64,000 nt of DNA, taken from Flavobacterium kayseriense. Its GTDB lineage: Bacteria; Bacteroidota; Bacteroidia; Flavobacteriales; Flavobacteriaceae. A program made the translations under genes and the position numbers. This document shows positions 53,846 through 62,798 of this stretch, one piece after another. The notes under the pieces are model-generated. The model did not search any database, had not been told where the DNA came from, and saw only the letters and a program-made list of their open reading frames with translations. Within the stretch, counting starts at the first letter, position 1, and each line of letters starts with the position of its first letter. The DNA lies in contig NZ_JACRUI010000004.1 of NCBI RefSeq assembly GCF_014305095.1, forward strand, positions 62,001 to 126,000, read 5' to 3'.

Positions 53846-55462
53846 CTATAAAGAAACTCCTCTTTTCCAAGGGATAAAATCATTCTGATTTAGAATAGCA
53901 GCTTTTGTTTTAATGGTACCACTGGCTACGTTAATTATAAATTCTAGCATTTCATCAGCCATCTCCTCTATAGATTTTTCGCCTGTAATAATTCCTCCAG
54001 TATCAATATCAATAATATCCGACATTTTTCTGGCTAACTCAGAATTAGAGGAAACTTTTACGACAGGTGCGATAGGGTTACCTGTGGGTGTTCCTAAACC
54101 TGTAGTAAAAAGAACCATATTAGCACCCGATCCTACCATTGCGGTTGTACATTCCACATCGTTGCCTGGAGTACAAAGCAAGTTTAAACCTGGTTTTGAA
54201 ATATATTCTCCATAGTCTGAAACCCCTACAATGGGCGAAGTACCTCCTTTTTTGGCAGCACCAGCTGATTTCATCGCATCGGTAATTAAACCGTCTTTAA
54301 TATTCCCCGGAGACGGATTCATGTCAAATCCAGATCCAGCATCGACAACCGTTTTTTCATACCATTTCATTAGCTCCAAAAAGCGTACTCCATCTTCTTC
54401 TTCATTGCAACGATTCACTAATTCTTGTTCAACTCCACACAATTCAGGGAACTCTGAAAGTATTGTTGTTCCTCCTAAAGCAGTTAATAGATCCGAAGTT
54501 ACTCCCAATGTAGGATTGGCCGAAATACCCGAAAAACCATCTGATCCGCCGCATTCTAGGCCAATTGTTAATTTGGATAATGGTGCAGGTGCTCTCTCCA
54601 ACTCATTTGCCTTTTTAATGGCTTCAAAAGTATCTTTTACAACACTACTTAACATAGCATCAATAGTACCGATTTGTTGTTGATCGTAAATCAACACGGG
54701 TTTAGTACTATTGGGATTTATTTCGTTTAGTGCATCCTTAAAGATCTGAATTTGTAAGTTTTGACACCCCAAACTCAAAACTGTTGCACCTGCTACATTG
54801 GGATTATTGACATAACCCGCTAACAATTTGGCTAAACTATGCGAATCTTGACGAATTCCGCCACAACCACCTTGATGCGTGATGAATTTTACTTCTATAT
54901 TTTTAAATAGATCCGTTTCATTAGAACCGCCACTATTTCCTTCTACTCCACTTTCAGAATTTACCAATGAACGCAATAACAATTGGTAATCGTTTTCTTT
55001 TGGCTTCATTAATTCCTTTTCGAAAATATCTTTTAAAATTTCAATATTTCTATTTTCACAAAAAACCAATGGAAAAAATAACCATACATTTTCGGTTCCT
55101 ACTTGGCCATCTTCTCTATGATAGCCCTGAAAAGTTCTGTTTTTCCATTTATCTACATTAGGAACAGTCCAACCAATTGTTTCTGTCTTTCCCGTTACTT
55201 TATCACTTTCATGCTTCACATTTAGCGTCGAAAGCAAACCACCTTTTTCGATTCGTTCGCTTGCTTTTCCTACCAAAACACCATACATAATAATACGATC
55301 ACCCTTGTCAAATGCAGTCATCGCAATTTTGTGCTTCATCTTTACATCAGTAAGTACTTTGATCAGTTCTCCTTCAAATTGTATCTCTTCTCCTTGAGTG
55401 AGATTTACTAAAGCCACCGCCACATTATCAGATGGATTTACTTTTATTAATTTCTTTTGCAT
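53846..55462 (-). CDS. uxaA: Altronate dehydratase
   Basis: The 538-residue enzyme dehydrates D-altronate to 2-keto-3-deoxygluconate. Residues 1 to about 95 form the N-terminal SAF-type domain (LIKVNPSDNVAVALVNLTQG). The long catalytic domain has GYHREDGQVGTENVWLFFP, then FITHQGGCGGIRQDSHSLAK, GLECGGSDGFSGISANPTLG and LCTPGNDVECTTAMVGSGAN. The conserved cysteines fit the iron-dependent family. It is fused in one chain, as is usual for UxaA. It is the last gene of the uronate operon, 30 bases after uxaB, and ends next to a terminator. The call is firm. Confidence 0.93.
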   Translation of the reverse strand: MQKKLIKVNPSDNVAVALVNLTQGEEIQFEGELIKVLTDVKMKHKIAMTAFDKGDRIIMYGVLVGKASERIEKGGLLSTLNVKHESDKVTGKTETIGWTVPNVDKWKNRTFQGYHREDGQVGTENVWLFFPLVFCENRNIEILKDIFEKELMKPKENDYQLLLRSLVNSESGVEGNSGGSNETDLFKNIEVKFITHQGGCGGIRQDSHSLAKLLAGYVNNPNVAGATVLSLGCQNLQIQIFKDALNEINPNSTKPVLIYDQQQIGTIDAMLSSVVKDTFEAIKKANELERAPAPLSKLTIGLECGGSDGFSGISANPTLGVTSDLLTALGGTTILSEFPELCGVEQELVNRCNEEEDGVRFLELMKWYEKTVVDAGSGFDMNPSPGNIKDGLITDAMKSAGAAKKGGTSPIVGVSDYGEYISKPGLNLLCTPGNDVECTTAMVGSGANMVLFTTGLGTPTGNPIAPVVKVSSNSELARKMSDIIDIDTGGIITGEKSIEEMADEMLEFIINVASGTIKTKAAILNQNDFIPWKRGVSL

Positions 55463-55492
55463 AATTATAAATACTATAATTCGTGACTACTA

Positions 55493-56938
55493 CTAAACTT
55501 GTTTATTAAAATTCACAAAACCTTGCTCAATTCCATTTGCCTCAATTTCATTCAATGCCAATACTAAAGCACTTGATAATCCTTTGATTTTTGTTAAATC
55601 TTCTCCCCAGAAATCTTGGTTTGACAAAGTTTGTGCAACTACTTTTGTACTGCTATTTGACGCCCATATTTGTTGAAAAGCATCTGTAATTTCCTTGCTA
55701 TCATCAACTGGCAAAGTCTCTTCATTCCAAGATCCTTTATAAAAACGAATCAAACACGCAAATGCAAAAGTCAAGTTTGTTGGTACCTTATCAAATTTTT
55801 CAATATATCCCAAAACACTTGGTAAGACACGAACTTTAAATTTTGAAATCGAATTCAAGGCAATACTAGAAAGATTGTGTTTTATAAATGGGTTTCTAAA
55901 ACGATCTAAAACTGCATCTGCAAACAAATTTAATTCTACTTTATCCATTGCAATTGTTTCATTGATTTCTTCAAAAATCGCTTTATTGATAAATGCCCCA
56001 GTAAAAGCATTATCTACTGTTTCTTTTACCGTTTCGTTTCCATACATTAATGAGAAAGGAACCATTGCTGTATGTGCACCATTTAAAATTCTGACTTTTC
56101 TAGTGCGATACGGCTGCATATCTGCAACAATTTTAACGTCTAGATTTGTTTTATCGAATGGTAATTTTGCTTTTAAATCAGATCCTCCCTCAATTACCCA
56201 AAGAAAAAATGTTTCGGCAGTAACAATTAAATTATCTGCGTACTCTAGTTCTTTATTGTAAGCATCAATTTCGGCTCTTGGATATCCTGGTACAATCCGA
56301 TCTACTAAGGTGTTGTGAAATGAATTGTTAGTTTCAATCCAGTTTTTAAAATCAGCTCCTAAATTCCAATCATCACTGTATTTTAATATAATTTCTTTAA
56401 GCGTATCGGCATTGTTATTAATTAATTCACAAGGAATAATCGCCAATCCTTTTGCTGCCTCTCCGTTAAAATGTTTGAATCTTTCGTGTAAAAGTACTGT
56501 TAACTTCGCTGGATACGAACTTGGTGGCTGCATCGTTGGAGTATCTGTACTTACATAAGCAATACCTGACTCTGTTGTATTCGAAATAATAAATGCCAAC
56601 TCTTCTTCTTTAGCTAAAGCCAAATAATCATTGAAATCAGTATACGGATTGATTCCTGATACCAAGTTTGAAATCACTATTTTCTCTTGAATTTCTTTTC
56701 CTTTTGTCAAGCCTTTCATGAACAAAGTATACAAGCCATCCTGGTCGTTTAGCATGTTGACCATTCCGTTTTCAATAGGTTGTACGACAGCAATTCCAGC
56801 ATTAAAATCTACCTTTTCATTTAATTCCTGAAACGCATAATCGATAAATGCTCTTAGGAAATTCCCTTCGCCAAATTGCAGTACTTTGATAGGCTGCAAT
56901 TTTTCTAAACCTGTACTTATTCTATTTAATTTTTTCAT
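55493..56938 (-). CDS. uxaB: Tagaturonate reductase (altronate oxidoreductase)
   Basis: The start is set at ATG 56938, giving 481 residues from MKKLNRISTGLEKLQPIKVL and the NAD-binding VLQFGEGNFLRAFIDYAFQE. The longer open frame from 57061 overlaps the preceding SDR gene by 74 bases and adds 41 residues unlike the family. Motifs of the mannitol/polyol dehydrogenase family follow: VVQPIENGMVNMLNDQDGLY, VDRIVPGYPRAEIDAY (lysine/arginine region), and KVRILNGAHTAMVPFSLMYG near residue 285. It reduces tagaturonate to altronate with NADH, the second step of galacturonate breakdown. It follows the SDR gene by 49 bases. Confidence 0.9.
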   Translation of the reverse strand: MKKLNRISTGLEKLQPIKVLQFGEGNFLRAFIDYAFQELNEKVDFNAGIAVVQPIENGMVNMLNDQDGLYTLFMKGLTKGKEIQEKIVISNLVSGINPYTDFNDYLALAKEEELAFIISNTTESGIAYVSTDTPTMQPPSSYPAKLTVLLHERFKHFNGEAAKGLAIIPCELINNNADTLKEIILKYSDDWNLGADFKNWIETNNSFHNTLVDRIVPGYPRAEIDAYNKELEYADNLIVTAETFFLWVIEGGSDLKAKLPFDKTNLDVKIVADMQPYRTRKVRILNGAHTAMVPFSLMYGNETVKETVDNAFTGAFINKAIFEEINETIAMDKVELNLFADAVLDRFRNPFIKHNLSSIALNSISKFKVRVLPSVLGYIEKFDKVPTNLTFAFACLIRFYKGSWNEETLPVDDSKEITDAFQQIWASNSSTKVVAQTLSNQDFWGEDLTKIKGLSSALVLALNEIEANGIEQGFVNFNKQV

Positions 56939-56987
56939 TATATATGGATATAAAGTGTACTTTTTTATTTGATAAATTTCTCGATAT

Positions 56988-57803
56988 CTAAACACCGCTA
57001 TACACAGAGAAACCTCCGTCAACAGTGATTTTTGAGCCAGTAACAAACTGAGATTCATCACTTAGTAACCAAACGAGTGCTCCTTCGAGTTCTTGTGCTG
57101 TCCCAAAGCGATTAAATGGGGTTTTATTGATGATAAGATGGCCTCTTTCAGTTAAGCTACCGTCTTTGTTAGTTAAAAGCGTTCTATTTTGCTCGGTTAA
57201 TACAAATCCAGGAACTATTGAATTCATCCGGATTTTATCTCCAAAACGCTTTGCCAATTCTACTGCAAACCATTGGGTGTAACAATCTATGGCTGCTTTG
57301 CCTAAACTATATCCCAATACTTTAGTAACAGCTAAGTGAGCCGTAACCGAAGAAATATTTACAATACTACCCCTGCCATTATTTTTTATCGCTTCGCCAA
57401 AAACTTGTGTTGGTAGTATTGACCCAAACAAATTCAAATTCATCGCTTCTTGAATGGCTGCCATATTGAGTTTGAAAATATCTTGATCAGGCTGTATAAC
57501 TGCCTCCGGAATATTACCTCCTGCAGCATTAACTAGTCCATCAATTTTGCCAAAAGCTTGTAACATTTTATCCCGAGCTGCAATTAACTGCGCTTCACTA
57601 GTTACATCTGCAATCAAAGGAATTGCAATTCCTCCCATTTTTACAATTTCACTAGCCCTTTGGGCTGCAACTTTTCCGTTTCTACCCAAAATCCCAACCG
57701 AAGCACCTGCATTACAAACACTTTTTATAAATGAATCACCTATAACCCCAGTTCCTCCTGTAATTACAATAGACTTCCCTGCTAATGCCAAATTATTTTT
57801 CAA
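56988..57803 (-). CDS. SDR-family oxidoreductase, D-mannonate/fructuronate-oxidoreductase-like
   Basis: The 271-residue short-chain dehydrogenase has the glycine-rich NAD(P) site (IVITGGTGVIGDSFIKSVCN), LVNAAGGNIPEAV, and the catalytic Ser-Tyr-Lys in NISSVTAHLAVTKVLGYSLG followed by KAAIDCYTQWFAVELAKRFG. PGFVLTEQNRTLLTNKDGSL is also seen in SDRs annotated as mannonate oxidoreductases beside uxuA in Bacteroidota. Here it is in a galacturonate operon with no uxuA. It may act on fructuronate arising from glucuronate through UxaC. It lies 49 bases before uxaB and 51 bases after kdgA. The fold is certain; the substrate is inferred. Confidence 0.78.
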   Translation of the reverse strand: MKNNLALAGKSIVITGGTGVIGDSFIKSVCNAGASVGILGRNGKVAAQRASEIVKMGGIAIPLIADVTSEAQLIAARDKMLQAFGKIDGLVNAAGGNIPEAVIQPDQDIFKLNMAAIQEAMNLNLFGSILPTQVFGEAIKNNGRGSIVNISSVTAHLAVTKVLGYSLGKAAIDCYTQWFAVELAKRFGDKIRMNSIVPGFVLTEQNRTLLTNKDGSLTERGHLIINKTPFNRFGTAQELEGALVWLLSDESQFVTGSKITVDGGFSVYSGV

Positions 57804-57854
57804 AATCCTATGTATTATCTTCTATCGTCTTGTTTTGCTCCCTAAATGCATTAA

Positions 57855-58523
57855 TTAACTCCTTAACTCTTTTATAGTTAACAAGGTTTCTTGAACTTTT
57901 AATCGCAAGCCTTCAAAGTCTTTATTCGCTAATATTTCGCTTGAAATCAATTGCGACCCAATACCCACGCAGGTTACACCAGCGTCAAACCAACTCTTTA
58001 AATTTTCTCTATTAGTAGAAACACCACCTGTAGGCATAATACTAGTCCAAGGGCATGGTCCTTTTATTCCCTTAATAAACTGCGGACCGTAAACGTCTCC
58101 AGGAAATAATTTTACAATTTCGCATCCTAATTCTTCCGCCCTTGCAATTTCTGTTAAAGTTCCACATCCAGGCGACCACAGTACTTTTCTGCGATTACAA
58201 ACCAAAGCGATGTCTTCTCTCAAAACTGGAGTAACAATAAAATTAGCTCCTAGTTGCATATAAAGTGAAGCTGCAGCAGCATCGGTAACTGAGCCAACTC
58301 CTAAGATCATTCCAGGTAATTCAGCCAAAGCATATTTATTTAAGGCTCCAAAAACTTCAAAAGCGAAATCACCTCTACTGGTAAATTCCATTAAGCGAGA
58401 ACCTCCATCGTAACAGGCTTTCAATACCTTTTTACTCAACTCAATATCTGAATGAAAAAATAAAGGAACCATTCCGTTCTCTTTCATCACAGTTGCTACT
58501 TCAATTCTTGAATACTTTGCCAT
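57855..58523 (-). CDS. kdgA: 2-keto-3-deoxy-6-phosphogluconate aldolase (bifunctional KHG/KDPG aldolase)
   Basis: The 222-residue class I aldolase splits KDPG to pyruvate and glyceraldehyde-3-phosphate. Motifs are MVPLFFHSDIELSKKVLKAC, EFTSRGDFAFEVF (Glu/Arg pair), LGVGSVTDAAAASLYMQLGA, FIVTPV, WSPGCGTLTEIARAEELGCE, and the Schiff-base lysine in EIVKLFPGDVYGPQFIKGIK. MPTGGVSTN is the phosphate-binding turn. It directly follows kdgK with a 6-base gap, so the two last steps are co-made. The next gene (SDR) begins 51 bases later. The call is firm. Confidence 0.93.
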   Translation of the reverse strand: MAKYSRIEVATVMKENGMVPLFFHSDIELSKKVLKACYDGGSRLMEFTSRGDFAFEVFGALNKYALAELPGMILGVGSVTDAAAASLYMQLGANFIVTPVLREDIALVCNRRKVLWSPGCGTLTEIARAEELGCEIVKLFPGDVYGPQFIKGIKGPCPWTSIMPTGGVSTNRENLKSWFDAGVTCVGIGSQLISSEILANKDFEGLRLKVQETLLTIKELRS

Positions 58524-58529
58524 AATCTC

Positions 58530-59552
58530 TTATCTAGATACTAAACCAGAAACATTTCCGTCCAGCATATTTTCAACTTCATTTAAGGTAACTAAATTAT
58601 AATCTCCTGAAACAGTATGTTTTAAACAACAAGCTGCAACAGCAAAATCTAATGCTTTCTGCTTATCATTTTTGTATTCCAACAATCCATAAATTAATCC
58701 TCCCATAAATGCATCACCACTACCTACACGATCTACAACAGGAGTTACTTCTTGAATGGCTGCATTAAAAATTGATTTTCCGTCAAATAAAACACCTCCA
58801 ATTCTTTGATGCGAAGCACTAACTGAATAACGCAATGTTGTAGCAACAATTTTTAAATTCGGACATAAAGTAAACAACTTACTGTATAAAACAGGGAGTG
58901 ACTTTAGATCTTCATAATTCGGATCTACTTTGACTTGACCTAACATAAAAAAAGCGGTATCTATATCTCCCAAAACAACATTTGTATAGGCTAACAACTC
59001 GGGCATTACTTCACTAGGGGTTTTGCCATATTGCCATAATTTAGCGCGATAATTTAAGTCACAAGAGATCGTTAAACCTAATTGATGCGCTACCTTAACA
59101 GCTTCAAGACAAGCTTCGGCAGCACTTTCAGAGATCGCTGTTGTAATTCCGCTCCAATGAAACCAGGTAGCTCCCTCCAGTACTTTTTCCCAATCAATCA
59201 TTCCTTTTTGAATGGTAGCCATTGCACTGTGAGCACGATCATAGACTACATTACTCCCACGAGTTCCTGCACCAGTTTCTAAATAATAGGTACCTAGGCG
59301 CTCTCCGCCAAAAATCACGTTTTTAGATTCTACATTCATCTTACGCATTTCCCTCAAAGCACAAGCACCAATTTCATTTTGTGGTAAGCGAGTTACAAAT
59401 TCAGCATTTATACCATAATTTACTAACGAAACCCCAACATTGAACTCACCACCACCATAAGTAGCTGTAAATGTTTTCGCTTGCGCAAAACGCAAATGCC
59501 TTTCTGTAGAAAGACGCAACATTATTTCACCAAAAGCAACAACTTTATTCAT
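58530..59552 (-). CDS. kdgK: 2-keto-3-deoxygluconate kinase (PfkB family)
   Basis: The 340-residue kinase phosphorylates KDG to KDPG. PfkB-family signs are the start KVVAFGEIMLRLSTERHLRF, the YGGGEFNVGVSLVNYGINAE glycine-rich turn, NVIFGGERLGTYYLETGAGT, SCDLNYRAKLW, and the catalytic-anion-hole region VTPVVDRVGSGDAFMGGLIY with the base aspartate in GSGDAF. The ligand site matches KDG kinases more than fructokinases. It lies 27 bases after uxaC and 6 bases before kdgA. Length is typical and the call is firm by both motif and operon. Confidence 0.92.
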   Translation of the reverse strand: MNKVVAFGEIMLRLSTERHLRFAQAKTFTATYGGGEFNVGVSLVNYGINAEFVTRLPQNEIGACALREMRKMNVESKNVIFGGERLGTYYLETGAGTRGSNVVYDRAHSAMATIQKGMIDWEKVLEGATWFHWSGITTAISESAAEACLEAVKVAHQLGLTISCDLNYRAKLWQYGKTPSEVMPELLAYTNVVLGDIDTAFFMLGQVKVDPNYEDLKSLPVLYSKLFTLCPNLKIVATTLRYSVSASHQRIGGVLFDGKSIFNAAIQEVTPVVDRVGSGDAFMGGLIYGLLEYKNDKQKALDFAVAACCLKHTVSGDYNLVTLNEVENMLDGNVSGLVSR

Positions 59553-59579
59553 TGTGTTTAAATTAAATACTAGTCTTTA

Positions 59580-60980
59580 TTAAAATTTAAAATACTCCTT
59601 GGCATTGTTATAACTAATATCCGACACCATTTTACCAATCCATTCCATATCATTTGGCAACTCCCCTCTTTTTATTTCATCTCCTAAAAGATTACAAAGA
59701 ATTCTTCGGAAATATTCATGTCTTGGAAATGACAAAAAGCTTCTTGAGTCGGTTAACATCCCTATAAAACAACTAATTAACCCCATATTTGAAAGTGCAT
59801 TTAATTGTTTTGTCATTCCGTCTTTTTGATCTAAAAACCACCATCCTGATCCAAACTGCACTTTTCCTTTCACGCTTCCATCATTAAAATTTCCAATCAT
59901 AGTAGCCATCACTTCGTTATCTGCTGGGTTTAGATTATAAATGATTGTTTTAGTCAACTTATCTTTACTATCTAACGCATTTAAAAAGCACGATAGTTTT
60001 TGTGCCTGCGGATAATCTCCAATTGAATCCCAACCTGTATCGGGCCCAAGAATTCTATGCATACGGGCATTATTGTTTCGTAAAGCTCCTAAGTGAAATT
60101 GTTGTACCCATCCGTATTGATGGTAGGTTTCAGATAAAAACAATAAAATGGCACTTTGAAATTTCAAAGCTTCTTCATTATTCAATACTCCATTTTCTCT
60201 TTTCTTTTTGAAAATAGCATCCACTTCACTTTGTGTGAAACTTTCAAAATAAATTTGATCTAAACCATGATCACATAATTTACAACCGTTTTTATCAAAA
60301 TAGTCTATCCTGTTAAGTAATGCTGTACACAAATTGGTATAATTATTAATTTCTACCTTAGCAGCTTGAGCTAGCGCATCAATGTATTCATTGTAGCCGT
60401 CAACTGAAATTAAGATCGCTTTATCAGGCCTAAAGGCAGTACTTACTTTGGTTTTAAAATCGCTTTTGGCCAATTGTTTATGGTACTCTAAAGTATCAAT
60501 TGGATCTTCGGTAGTACACACAAATTCCGCATTTACTTTGGTAAGTAAATTTTGAGTACTAAATGCCGAGGAATTTATTTTAGCCGAAGCTTGTTCATAA
60601 ATTGACTCTGCCGATTTTTCATTTAGCAAATCATAAATATCAAAGTAACGAGCTAATTCCAGATGCGTCCAATGATACAAAGGATTACGCATAGTATAAG
60701 GAACTGTTTTTGCCCAATTTATAAACTTATCCTTATCAGAACCATTTCCTGTGACAAATTGTTCATTTATCCCTAACGTACGCATGGCGCGCCATTTGTA
60801 ATGATCACCATTGATCCAAACTTGAGTAATGTTGTCAAAAACGGTATTCTCGGCAATATGCTTCGGAGACAAATGGTTGTGATAATCAATAATAGGCTGA
60901 TTTTTAGAATAGTTATGGTACAATTCTTCCGCGTATTTATTTTCTAATAAAAAATTATCGTTTATAAATGTAGTACTCAT
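59580..60980 (-). CDS. uxaC: Glucuronate/galacturonate isomerase
   Basis: The 466-residue member of the UxaC family converts D-galacturonate to D-tagaturonate (and glucuronate to fructuronate). The amidohydrolase-like metal site begins at QPIIDYHNHLSPKHIAENTV. NGDHYKWRAMRTLGINEQFV, NAEFVCTTEDPIDTLEYH, QFHLGALRNNNARMHRILGP and MLTDSRSFLSFPRHEYFRRI are the usual family blocks. Length matches. It is third in the operon, 17 bases after kduD. It is the entry point for saturated galacturonate produced by the GH28 enzymes. The call is firm. Confidence 0.95.
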   Translation of the reverse strand: MSTTFINDNFLLENKYAEELYHNYSKNQPIIDYHNHLSPKHIAENTVFDNITQVWINGDHYKWRAMRTLGINEQFVTGNGSDKDKFINWAKTVPYTMRNPLYHWTHLELARYFDIYDLLNEKSAESIYEQASAKINSSAFSTQNLLTKVNAEFVCTTEDPIDTLEYHKQLAKSDFKTKVSTAFRPDKAILISVDGYNEYIDALAQAAKVEINNYTNLCTALLNRIDYFDKNGCKLCDHGLDQIYFESFTQSEVDAIFKKKRENGVLNNEEALKFQSAILLFLSETYHQYGWVQQFHLGALRNNNARMHRILGPDTGWDSIGDYPQAQKLSCFLNALDSKDKLTKTIIYNLNPADNEVMATMIGNFNDGSVKGKVQFGSGWWFLDQKDGMTKQLNALSNMGLISCFIGMLTDSRSFLSFPRHEYFRRILCNLLGDEIKRGELPNDMEWIGKMVSDISYNNAKEYFKF

Positions 60981-60997
60981 TATAGATGTCTTAAAAA

Positions 60998-61783
60998 TTA
61001 ATTTTCGTTTGAAGGTTTCCCGATGGTAGCTAATATCCCTCCATCAACATAAACAATTTGTCCGTTTACAAAATTACTTGCTTTTGAAGCAAGGAAAACT
61101 GCGGTTCCTGCAAGATCTTCAGGATCTCCCCATCGAGCTGCTGGCGTTCTATTAATAATAAATTCATTAAAAGGATGTCCATCCACACGAATCGGTTCTG
61201 TTTGATTAGTTGCAAAATAGCCTGGACCTATTCCGTTCACTTGGATATTGTATTTTGCCCATTCTGTTGCTAGATTACGAGTTAGCATTTTCAATCCTCC
61301 TTTGGCGGCAGCATAAGCCGAAACACTATTTCGCCCTAGTTCACTCATCATAGAACAGATATTAATGATTTTCCCTTCCTTGCGTTCAATCATTTGCTTA
61401 GCTACTAATTGAGACATAATAAAAGGGCCAACTAAATCCACATCAATCACTTGTCTAAAATCTGCGACAGGCATTGTTATGGCCAATTCTCTTTTTATAA
61501 TTCCAGCGTTGTTAACCAATATGTGAATATCTCCCAATTCTTGCCCTATTAATTCTATATTTTTTGAAGCAGCATTTTCATCTGTTACATCAAATAAATA
61601 ACCAGAGACAGTATAACCTTTGCTTTTATAATAGGTAAGCGCTTCTTCCATTTTTGACGGAGTAGTTCCTGTGATCACTAACTCTGCACCAGCGATTGCT
61701 AATCCCTCGGCCATAGCCATACCTAAACCATGAGTTCCGCCTGTTATAAGAGCACGTCTACCTTCTAAATTAAATAAAGTCAT
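60998..61783 (-). CDS. kduD: 2-dehydro-3-deoxy-D-gluconate 5-dehydrogenase
   Basis: The 261-residue SDR reduces 2,5-diketo-3-deoxygluconate to KDG. It opens with MTLFNLEGRRALITGGTHGL and has the NAD site GTHGLGMAMAEG, then ILVNNAGIIKRELAITMPV, CSMMSELGRNSVSAYAAAKG (Ser, Tyr, Lys), and VNGIGPGYFATNQTEPIR, a sequence characteristic of KduD. The C-terminal NFVNGQIVYVDGGILATIG closes it. It lies 6 bases after kduI and 17 bases before uxaC. Products of GH105 pass through KduI to this enzyme. The call is firm, given both motif and partner. Confidence 0.93.
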   Translation of the reverse strand: MTLFNLEGRRALITGGTHGLGMAMAEGLAIAGAELVITGTTPSKMEEALTYYKSKGYTVSGYLFDVTDENAASKNIELIGQELGDIHILVNNAGIIKRELAITMPVADFRQVIDVDLVGPFIMSQLVAKQMIERKEGKIINICSMMSELGRNSVSAYAAAKGGLKMLTRNLATEWAKYNIQVNGIGPGYFATNQTEPIRVDGHPFNEFIINRTPAARWGDPEDLAGTAVFLASKASNFVNGQIVYVDGGILATIGKPSNEN

Positions 61784-61789
61784 AGTATT

Positions 61790-62626
61790 TTATCTTAATT
61801 CATTGATTTTGCAAACATCCATATCGCCATAATCTAAATTTTCACCTGCCATTCCCCAGATAAAAGTATAGTTACTAGTCCCTGATCCTGAATGAATGGA
61901 CCATGGAGGAGAAATTACCGCTTGATGATTGTTCATCCAAATATGTCTTGTCTCTTGCGGTTGCCCCATGAAGTGACATACCGCTTGATTTTCTGGAATA
62001 TCCAAATAAAAGTAAACTTCCATTCTACGATCGTGAACGTGTGCTGGCATAGTATTCCAAACGCTACCAGGTCTTAATTCTGTCATACCCATTTGCAATT
62101 GACAAGTTTTTACTACACCACCAATAATCATTTGATTAACCGTTCGATGATTTGCTGTTTCCATTGTCCCTAATTCTAGTTTATTGGCTTCGGCCAAACT
62201 CACTTTTTTCGAAGGATAACTAGTATGTGCTGGAGCTGAATTGATATAGTATTTTGCTGGATTTTTTGGATCAGTACTTTTAAAAAGTACTTCTTTATTT
62301 CCACTTCCAATATATAAAGCATCTTTGAAATTCAATTCATAAGTAACTCCTTCAACAACAACAGAACCGCTTCCGCCAACATTTATGATCCCCATTTCTC
62401 TTCTTTCTAAAAAATAAGATGCTTTTAATGGATCTATACTCTCTAAGACCAAGTCATTAATAGGAACAGCCGAACCTGCAACATAACGGTCGTAATGCGA
62501 ATAAGTCAAACTGATCTCATTATTAACCATTAAATTATCAATTAAGAATTCGTCTCTTAATTGTTGTGTATCGTATTTTTTTACTGCTTCTGGACTAGAA
62601 GCGTATCTTGAACTATATTTTGCCAT
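61790..62626 (-). CDS. kduI: 5-keto-4-deoxyuronate isomerase
   Basis: The 278-residue zinc isomerase converts 5-keto-4-deoxyuronate to 2,5-diketo-3-deoxygluconate. Its cupin-like fold shows RYASSPEAVKKYDTQQLRDE near the start, FLERREMGIINVGGSGSVVV, and the metal ligands in NTMPAHVHDRRMEVYFYLDI and VISPPWSIHSGSGTSNYTFI. MAGENLDYGDMDV is the usual end. It is the first gene of the operon after the MFS transporter. A -7 box and a LacI-type operator overlap just upstream of the ATG (62624-62626). The call is firm. Confidence 0.95.
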   Translation of the reverse strand: MAKYSSRYASSPEAVKKYDTQQLRDEFLIDNLMVNNEISLTYSHYDRYVAGSAVPINDLVLESIDPLKASYFLERREMGIINVGGSGSVVVEGVTYELNFKDALYIGSGNKEVLFKSTDPKNPAKYYINSAPAHTSYPSKKVSLAEANKLELGTMETANHRTVNQMIIGGVVKTCQLQMGMTELRPGSVWNTMPAHVHDRRMEVYFYLDIPENQAVCHFMGQPQETRHIWMNNHQAVISPPWSIHSGSGTSNYTFIWGMAGENLDYGDMDVCKINELR

Positions 62627-62640
62627 AACTTAAATTTTAA

Positions 62641-62654
62641 TGCAATCGATTACA
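62641..62654. promoter_or_regulatory. LacI-type operator at the kduI promoter
   Basis: TGCAATCGATTACA is the exact reverse complement of the operator at 52412-52425. It overlaps the -7 box of the kduI promoter by two bases and lies 15 bases upstream of the start codon, ideal for repression. Confidence 0.75.
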
Positions 62655-62660
62655 AATGTA
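62653..62660 (-). promoter_or_regulatory. -7 promoter box of the kduI operon
   Basis: On the minus strand this is TACATTTG, matching TAnnTTTG. It overlaps the LacI-type operator at 62641-62654 and gives a leader of about 20 bases. The -33 box is not a clear TTG. Confidence 0.6.
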
Positions 62661-62798
62661 TTAAATATATCAATAAACCTAAATGTTTATTCATTCGTTA
62701 ATCCATTTTTCTATTTTAAAAATTGATTTTTGAGTTTTTGATTTTGTAAAAAAGAGATAGAGAACTAGTTCCTTATAATTCAAAATCTTATTAAAATA

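Noticed and set aside
55493..57061. Longer uxaB start at 57061
   Set aside because: The extra residues do not resemble the family and overlap the SDR gene by 74 bases; the start at 56938 fits the family N-terminus.
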